The position numbers and the translations under genes are program-made. This document shows, piece after piece, positions 59,816-64,000 of a stretch of 64,000 bases of DNA. This stretch comes from Mycolicibacterium tokaiense (GTDB lineage Bacteria > Actinomycetota > Actinomycetes > Mycobacteriales > Mycobacteriaceae), in the NCBI RefSeq assembly GCF_010725885.1, contig NZ_AP022600.1, positions 1,178,001 through 1,242,000 of the forward strand, in the 5' to 3' direction. Position 1 is the stretch's first letter; each line of letters opens with the position of its first letter. Below the pieces are notes generated by a model. That model ran no database searches and was not told the origin of the DNA. It worked only from the letters and a program-made list of their open reading frames with translations.

Positions 59816-60850
59816 GCGGCGGCGGAAGTAGGCCGCGATGAACGGTGCGATGGCGAGCACGATGCACATCCGCACGATCTGAGCGGCTGCCACCAGCGTG
59901 ACGTCGGAACCGGTGGACGCGGCGGTGCCCATCACGGCGTAGATGCCGCCCGGCGTGGTGGCGAGGTAGGCGTCCAGCGGCGTCGCGTCGGTGGTGGCTG
60001 CCAGCATCCAGCCCAACCCGGCGCAACCCAGCAGGGTGACGACGATGGTCAGCATGGCCAACGGCACCATCCGCCCGATCGACAACAGGGCGGCCAGGGT
60101 GAACTTGAGGCCCACCTGCACACCGATGGCCAGATAGCCCAGGCCGGCGAGCACCACGGGCACTTCGGCCTGGGCGAAGTACGGCACCAGAGTCAGCAGT
60201 GCAGCAATCATCAACGGCCCCAACAGGGCCGGAGACGGTAGATGGAGCAATCTGCCGACCAGCAGACCGCCGATGATCGCTGCGGCGACAAAGGTCAGGT
60301 CCACCCGCCAGTCACCGGATCCCCCGGACAGGCTCACACCCTGATCGGTTGCGCCGAAGAACAGCGTGACCACCACCGGCATGGTGAGCAGCACGATCAG
60401 CAACCGCAGGTACTGCAGCACGGCGATCACGCGTGAATCGGCACCCAGATCATCGGCCATGGCTGTCAGACCGATGGCGCCGCCGGCGATCGAAGAGAAC
60501 ACCGCGGTGGCCGGGGTGGCGCCCCGCCGGACCAGCAGGGTGCCCACCAGCACGCTCAGGATCAGGGTGAACGCCGAGATCCCCAGGACGATGAGCCAGC
60601 GCGCACCGAGGCCGGCCAGCGTGCCCCAGTCGATGACCGAACCCACGATGACACCCACCACGGCCTGACCGCCCTGGAAGAAGGAGTTCGGCAGCCGCAG
60701 CGGGGCGCGGACCCGGACCAGGGCGTAGGCGAGTGCGCCGATCAACCCGCCGAACAGCAGCGGGGTGGGCAGCGCGATCAGGATGAAGCCGGCCGACACC
60801 GCTGAGACGATGACGAGTAGCAGCAGCCAGCGGCCCACGGCGGACGCCAT
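59807..60850 (-). CDS. AbrB-type membrane transporter
   Basis: 347 residues, about ten hydrophobic segments in two AbrB repeats (FGGLIGALAYALVRVRAPLR and LAIGVQVGLKFTLAALLSIG regions; TTPGGIYAVMGTAASTGSDV and SIAGGAIGLTAMADDLGADS are the two conserved Gly-rich loops). This matches the AbrB/'ammonia monooxygenase'-annotated family (TIGR03082), now seen as regulators or exporters of unknown substrates. It lies 8 nt after the first MmgE/PrpD gene and closes that operon, so it probably moves the acid handled by those enzymes. Confidence 0.83.
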   Translation of the reverse strand: MASAVGRWLLLLVIVSAVSAGFILIALPTPLLFGGLIGALAYALVRVRAPLRLPNSFFQGGQAVVGVIVGSVIDWGTLAGLGARWLIVLGISAFTLILSVLVGTLLVRRGATPATAVFSSIAGGAIGLTAMADDLGADSRVIAVLQYLRLLIVLLTMPVVVTLFFGATDQGVSLSGGSGDWRVDLTFVAAAIIGGLLVGRLLHLPSPALLGPLMIAALLTLVPYFAQAEVPVVLAGLGYLAIGVQVGLKFTLAALLSIGRMVPLAMLTIVVTLLGCAGLGWMLAATTDATPLDAYLATTPGGIYAVMGTAASTGSDVTLVAAAQIVRMCIVLAIAPFIAAYFRRRSV

Positions 60851-60858
60851 GGGCGCCG

Positions 60859-62181
60859 CTATCCGGCTACTGCGAAAAGGTCTTCCGCGCTGCCGATGTC
60901 ATCCAGCCGTCGGGCCACGTCCCAGAGGCGATCCGGGTTGTCCAGGCGCCCGGCGAGGGTCACCACCTTGGCTCGTAACTCCTCGTCACTCATGGGCGCA
61001 TCGATGCTGCCGGTGGCGTGGTCCACGGTGAGCTCCACGGTACGGCCGTCGGTGGTGGTGACCACCGCCCGGCAGGCGTCTGCGGCCAGGGCGGGATCCA
61101 GCGCGACGGTCACCCGCCCACGGATGTCGGTGATCTCAGGATCGACCGCCGCGGTGTCACTGAACTCCGGCGGCCCGCCCGCGCCGCGGAGCAACCCGAC
61201 GGCGAAGCAGTGGTACACCGAGAATTTGCTCCGGAGCCCGTCCACGGGTTCGGTGACGCCCATGACATCCAACACACGCGGATGAACCTGCAGCTGAACA
61301 GATCCCACGTGGGCAGGCTCCAGGCCCCCGGCTCGCAACCGGCGACCGGCGTCGATCACCGGGTGGCTGACAATGCCGCAACTGTAGGGCTTGAGCGCGT
61401 TGGATTCCACCAACCATCGGTGACCGAGATCCGCCATCGGCGCCCAATCCACCTCGGTGGCCATCAGCGCAGACATCCCCCGCCGCCCGGCCAGCGGTTC
61501 CACCGGGCCGGTGAACCCCTGCTCCGCCAACAGCGCCGCCTCCACGCCGGTGGCCGCGGCACGGCCCACCTGGAAGGACTTGGTCATCGACCCCAGTTGC
61601 TCGGTGTGCCCGGCTGCCTGCGTGGCCGCGATGGCGATGGCGTGCGCCGTTCTGGCTGCGTCCAGGCCCAGCACCCGAGCCGCCGCGCAGGCCGCGCCGA
61701 TGGGACCGGTGGTGGCCGTGACATGCCATCCCCGGTCGAAGTGACTGGGCCACAGGCTGTCTCCCAGCCGACTGGCGACCTCTACGCCGGCCACCACCCC
61801 GGTCATCAGGGTCTCGCCGTCGGCACCAACCAGTTCTGCGGCCGCCAGCGCAGCCGGCACGATGGGGGCGCCCGGATGCAGGATGCACGACAGGTAGGTG
61901 TCGTCGAAGTCCTCCACGTGCGCGGTCAGTCCGTTGACCAACGCCGCCCACGGCGCGGTGAGCGTCTCGGCGCGGCCCAGCACCTGGGCGCCGCCCTGCT
62001 GACCGAGATCCGAAGCGGCTCCGAGGACCGCATCTGCGGCTGCCGAGTGGGCTGCGCCCACCGAGAGACCGATGACGTTGGCCGCGGTCCGCCGGGCGGC
62101 AGCCCGGGCCGCTTCAGGGACATCGGACCAGTTCAGTTCTGCGACAAAGGTACTGACGGTGCTGGTGAGGTCGGCGCTCAT
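60859..62181 (-). CDS. MmgE/PrpD family protein (copy 1)
   Basis: 440 residues in the 2-methylcitrate dehydratase/cis-aconitate decarboxylase (ACOD1) fold. Active-site blocks are present: GLTAHVEDFDDTYLSCILHP (Asp and His), DRGWHVTATTGPIGAACAAA (His), GSMTKSFQVGRAAATGVEAA (Lys) and NALKPYSCGIVSHPVIDAGR (Lys). The protein likely dehydrates or decarboxylates a hydroxy or unsaturated tricarboxylic acid. Its ATG overlaps the stop of copy 2 by 4 bp (ATGA). Three copies in a row suggest divergence in substrate or a heteromeric enzyme. Confidence 0.88.
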   Translation of the reverse strand: MSADLTSTVSTFVAELNWSDVPEAARAAARRTAANVIGLSVGAAHSAAADAVLGAASDLGQQGGAQVLGRAETLTAPWAALVNGLTAHVEDFDDTYLSCILHPGAPIVPAALAAAELVGADGETLMTGVVAGVEVASRLGDSLWPSHFDRGWHVTATTGPIGAACAAARVLGLDAARTAHAIAIAATQAAGHTEQLGSMTKSFQVGRAAATGVEAALLAEQGFTGPVEPLAGRRGMSALMATEVDWAPMADLGHRWLVESNALKPYSCGIVSHPVIDAGRRLRAGGLEPAHVGSVQLQVHPRVLDVMGVTEPVDGLRSKFSVYHCFAVGLLRGAGGPPEFSDTAAVDPEITDIRGRVTVALDPALAADACRAVVTTTDGRTVELTVDHATGSIDAPMSDEELRAKVVTLAGRLDNPDRLWDVARRLDDIGSAEDLFAVAG

Positions 62182-63518
62182 GCCGGGGTGCCTTTCGTGT
62201 CGGCGAGGTTGCGGAACCAACTCTGGGCGCTGGGAATCGTGGCGACACCGCGCGCGGCCTCGACGATCTCCTTCTCCCGGCCCGGCAAGGTGCGTTCCAC
62301 CAGTGCCAGTACCTTGCGGTCCAGCTGGTCGTCGGTCAGCGGCACCTCGAGGCTGCCGCGCGCGTTGCGCACCGTGACGCTCTCGGTGCCGCCGTCCGCC
62401 AGGGTGGCGGTGAGAAACGCGGTGGCCCGGGCGACATCGGGGTCGGGGTGCAGCGCCACCTTGGACCGCATCTCGATGAGCGGCTCCGAACGTACGGTGG
62501 TGTCCTCGTAGGACTTCAGATCCACCGGCCCCTGCAGCACCCCGCTGGCGACGCCGTGGATGGTGGAGAACCGGGCAGCCAGGCCATCGGAGGGGTCCGG
62601 GTTTCCGGTCAGTTCCACCACCAGGGGGTGGCAGCGGACATCCACGCGGGCCACCTCCCGGCCACCGATCAGCTGATGCAGTTCTTCGGCCGCCTCGATC
62701 GCGGGATGGCTCACGATGCCGCAGGGGTAGGGCTTGTAGGTGTTGTCCAACAGCTCCCACCGGGTGCCCCAGTCGTCGAGCAACTTGGACTCGTCCAGTT
62801 CGGGTGCCAGCACCCGGAAGTAACCCCGGGGGCCGTCGAGGGCGCGCGGGGATGCCGTCAGGCCGTGCTTGGCGACGGTGGCCGCGACCAGTCCGTTGGC
62901 GGCGGCCTTGCCCGGGTGCAGCGGCTTGTTCATGGTGCCGAAGCCCTCGCGGTGCCCGATGGTCATGCTGGACGCCACACCGATGGCGCGGCCGGTGGTT
63001 TCGGCGTCCAGGCCCATCAGCATCGCGGCGGCCATAGCGGCGCCGATGGGGCCCACTGTGCCCGTGATGTGCCAGCCGGCATCGTAGTGCGACGGCGACA
63101 TGGCGACCGCCACCCGCAGTTGGAGTTCGATGCCGACGGCGAAGGCACGCAGCAGTTCGTCGCCGCTGCGGTCCTGCTGCCAGCAGGCACCCAGTGCGGC
63201 GCCCAGGGTGGCGGCACCCGGGTGCACGACGGTGGCCAGGTGCGTGTCGTCGAAATCGTCCAGATGCGCCGCGAATCCGGTGAGCAGCGCCGCCGACGGC
63301 GCATCGAAGGTGTCCGAGCGGCCCGGGACGGGCACCTCTCCGGGTGCACCGGCGCGGCGCAGACCCGCGGCCACGACGTTGCTCTCGGCGGTGGCCGCCG
63401 CGCCGATGGTGGTGCCGACGACGTTGAGCAGGCTGCGCACGGCCTCGGTGTGCACCTGACCTTCGACCCGGTCCGCGACGGCCAGGGCCTGGGCGGCCAG
63501 TTCGGTCAGATCGATCAT
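62178..63518 (-). CDS. MmgE/PrpD family protein (copy 2)
   Basis: 446 residues starting MIDLTELAAQALAVADRVEG. It has the same fold and active-site blocks as copy 1: TGFAAHLDDFDDTHLATVVH (Asp and His), DAGWHITGTVGPIGAAMAAA (His), GTMNKPLHPGKAAANGLVAA (Lys) and TYKPYPCGIVSHPAIEA (Lys). The two are clearly related but diverged, so this is an old duplication. The ATG at 63518 shares its last base with the stop of copy 3 (TGATG). The substrate is unknown. Confidence 0.88.
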   Translation of the reverse strand: MIDLTELAAQALAVADRVEGQVHTEAVRSLLNVVGTTIGAAATAESNVVAAGLRRAGAPGEVPVPGRSDTFDAPSAALLTGFAAHLDDFDDTHLATVVHPGAATLGAALGACWQQDRSGDELLRAFAVGIELQLRVAVAMSPSHYDAGWHITGTVGPIGAAMAAAMLMGLDAETTGRAIGVASSMTIGHREGFGTMNKPLHPGKAAANGLVAATVAKHGLTASPRALDGPRGYFRVLAPELDESKLLDDWGTRWELLDNTYKPYPCGIVSHPAIEAAEELHQLIGGREVARVDVRCHPLVVELTGNPDPSDGLAARFSTIHGVASGVLQGPVDLKSYEDTTVRSEPLIEMRSKVALHPDPDVARATAFLTATLADGGTESVTVRNARGSLEVPLTDDQLDRKVLALVERTLPGREKEIVEAARGVATIPSAQSWFRNLADTKGTPA

Positions 63519-64000
63519 CAGACGTCCTTTGCTGTCGGGGCGTTCTCGAAGAGCGCGGGCAGGTCGGCCCAACTGGCGGCCAGCACGGCATCGGCGCGGT
63601 CCCCCGCGCAGTCACGTACCTTCTGCGCCAGGTGCTCCCGGGTCACCGGACGACCTGGGGCACCCGGCGGGAGTTCGATCTCGCCGGAGCGGGTGCGCCC
63701 GTCGGTGGTGGTGACCTGGACCCGCACGGAATCCTCGAGCAGGCCGTTGCCACCGGGGGTCAGGTGGATGTCCACGCTGCGGGTCAGCCGCGCCACCTCC
63801 GGCCGATGCACGGCCGTATCGGAGAAACTGTCGAAACCGGCGAACCCGTCGGTGACGCCGACGGCCAGGGCGTGCTCGAGGCAGAACTTGGCTTCCAGCC
63901 CGGAGGTCGGCCGGTGGTGCACCAGTGGCTGCACCGCGGACTCGGTGAGCCAGATGTCAATCCGCTCGACGTCCTCCGACGCCAGGCCGGCCGCCACCTC
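63518..64000 (-). CDS. MmgE/PrpD family protein (copy 3), 5' part outside window
   Basis: Only the last 160 or so residues are in the window, and the frame is open to the edge. VERIDIWLTESAVQPLVHHR, SGLEAKFCLEHALAVGVTDG and the C-terminal PVTREHLAQKVRDCAGDRAD match the C-terminal swivel domain of MmgE/PrpD proteins (TGLEAKFS.EYALA-type motif). It is upstream of copy 2 by a one-base overlap, so all three copies and the AbrB gene form one leftward operon whose promoter is outside the window. Confidence 0.85.
   Translation of the reverse strand, partial: EVAAGLASEDVERIDIWLTESAVQPLVHHRPTSGLEAKFCLEHALAVGVTDGFAGFDSFSDTAVHRPEVARLTRSVDIHLTPGGNGLLEDSVRVQVTTTDGRTRSGEIELPPGAPGRPVTREHLAQKVRDCAGDRADAVLAASWADLPALFENAPTAKDV

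Overview
The window is GC-rich, densely packed DNA from a mycobacterium, most likely a fast-growing Mycolicibacterium. The signs are GTG/ATG starts with 1-4 bp stop/start overlaps, many apparently leaderless genes (a TANNNT -10 box 5-7 nt before the start codon), several TetR regulators, FadE-type acyl-CoA dehydrogenases, a CYP138-like P450, a PtpB phosphatase and a mycobacterial Dps. From memory, much of the order between about 13 and 48 kb resembles M. tuberculosis Rv0135c-Rv0158 read backwards: TetR/cyp138, msrA, Rv0139, Rv0140, Rv0142, Rv0144, Rv0146-Rv0149, ptpB/fadE2, with pnt nearby. Other blocks are inserted between these. I ran no database searches.

Layout. 0-2.1 kb: a START-type (SRPBCC) protein cut by the window edge, a TetR regulator, a 36-codon small ORF and a HAD phosphatase. 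2.2-4.9 kb: an SsuABC/TauABC-type importer behind a 12-codon leader ending Cys-Arg-Cys-Cys, a probable cysteine-responsive attenuator. 5.0-10.0 kb: a divergent glycan locus (methyltransferase, three glycosyltransferases, WcbI-like transferase). 10.1-13.1 kb: transhydrogenase pntA-pntB. 13.1-20.2 kb: TetR with divergent acyl-CoA dehydrogenase and EamA exporter, a histidine kinase/response regulator pair facing a small secreted peptide gene, then fadE2-ptpB.

20.2-25.7 kb: DUF456 protein, then a reverse-strand series of quinone oxidoreductase, SDR, aldehyde dehydrogenase, methyltransferase and TetR, with a clean TetR-type palindrome. 26.2-39.4 kb is an accessory-looking block: FUSC transporter, pirin, a complete fructose PTS (ptsI divergent from fruR-fruK-fruA-ptsH), two CNNM/CorC-type membrane proteins, an FAA hydrolase and dps with a good SigF promoter. 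39.5-48.4 kb: DNA glycosylase, DUF427, SRPBCC, SDR and SnoaL genes, msrB-msrA, a ROK regulator/MFS pair around a shared operator, and cyp138 with its divergent TetR gene and tandem operators.

48.4-56.0 kb: a C39-like protein, a coiled-coil protein, a flavin/F420-type oxidoreductase, an MFS exporter with TetR, and a tightly coupled four-gene membrane operon containing a cupredoxin-like lipoprotein. 56.2-59.8 kb: HAD phosphatase, a gene interrupted by an amber codon, a small gene behind a SigF-like promoter, and glgX. 59.8-64 kb: an AbrB-type permease with three successive MmgE/PrpD enzymes, the last cut by the window edge.

No tRNA, rRNA, CRISPR array, insertion sequence or phage gene was recognised.
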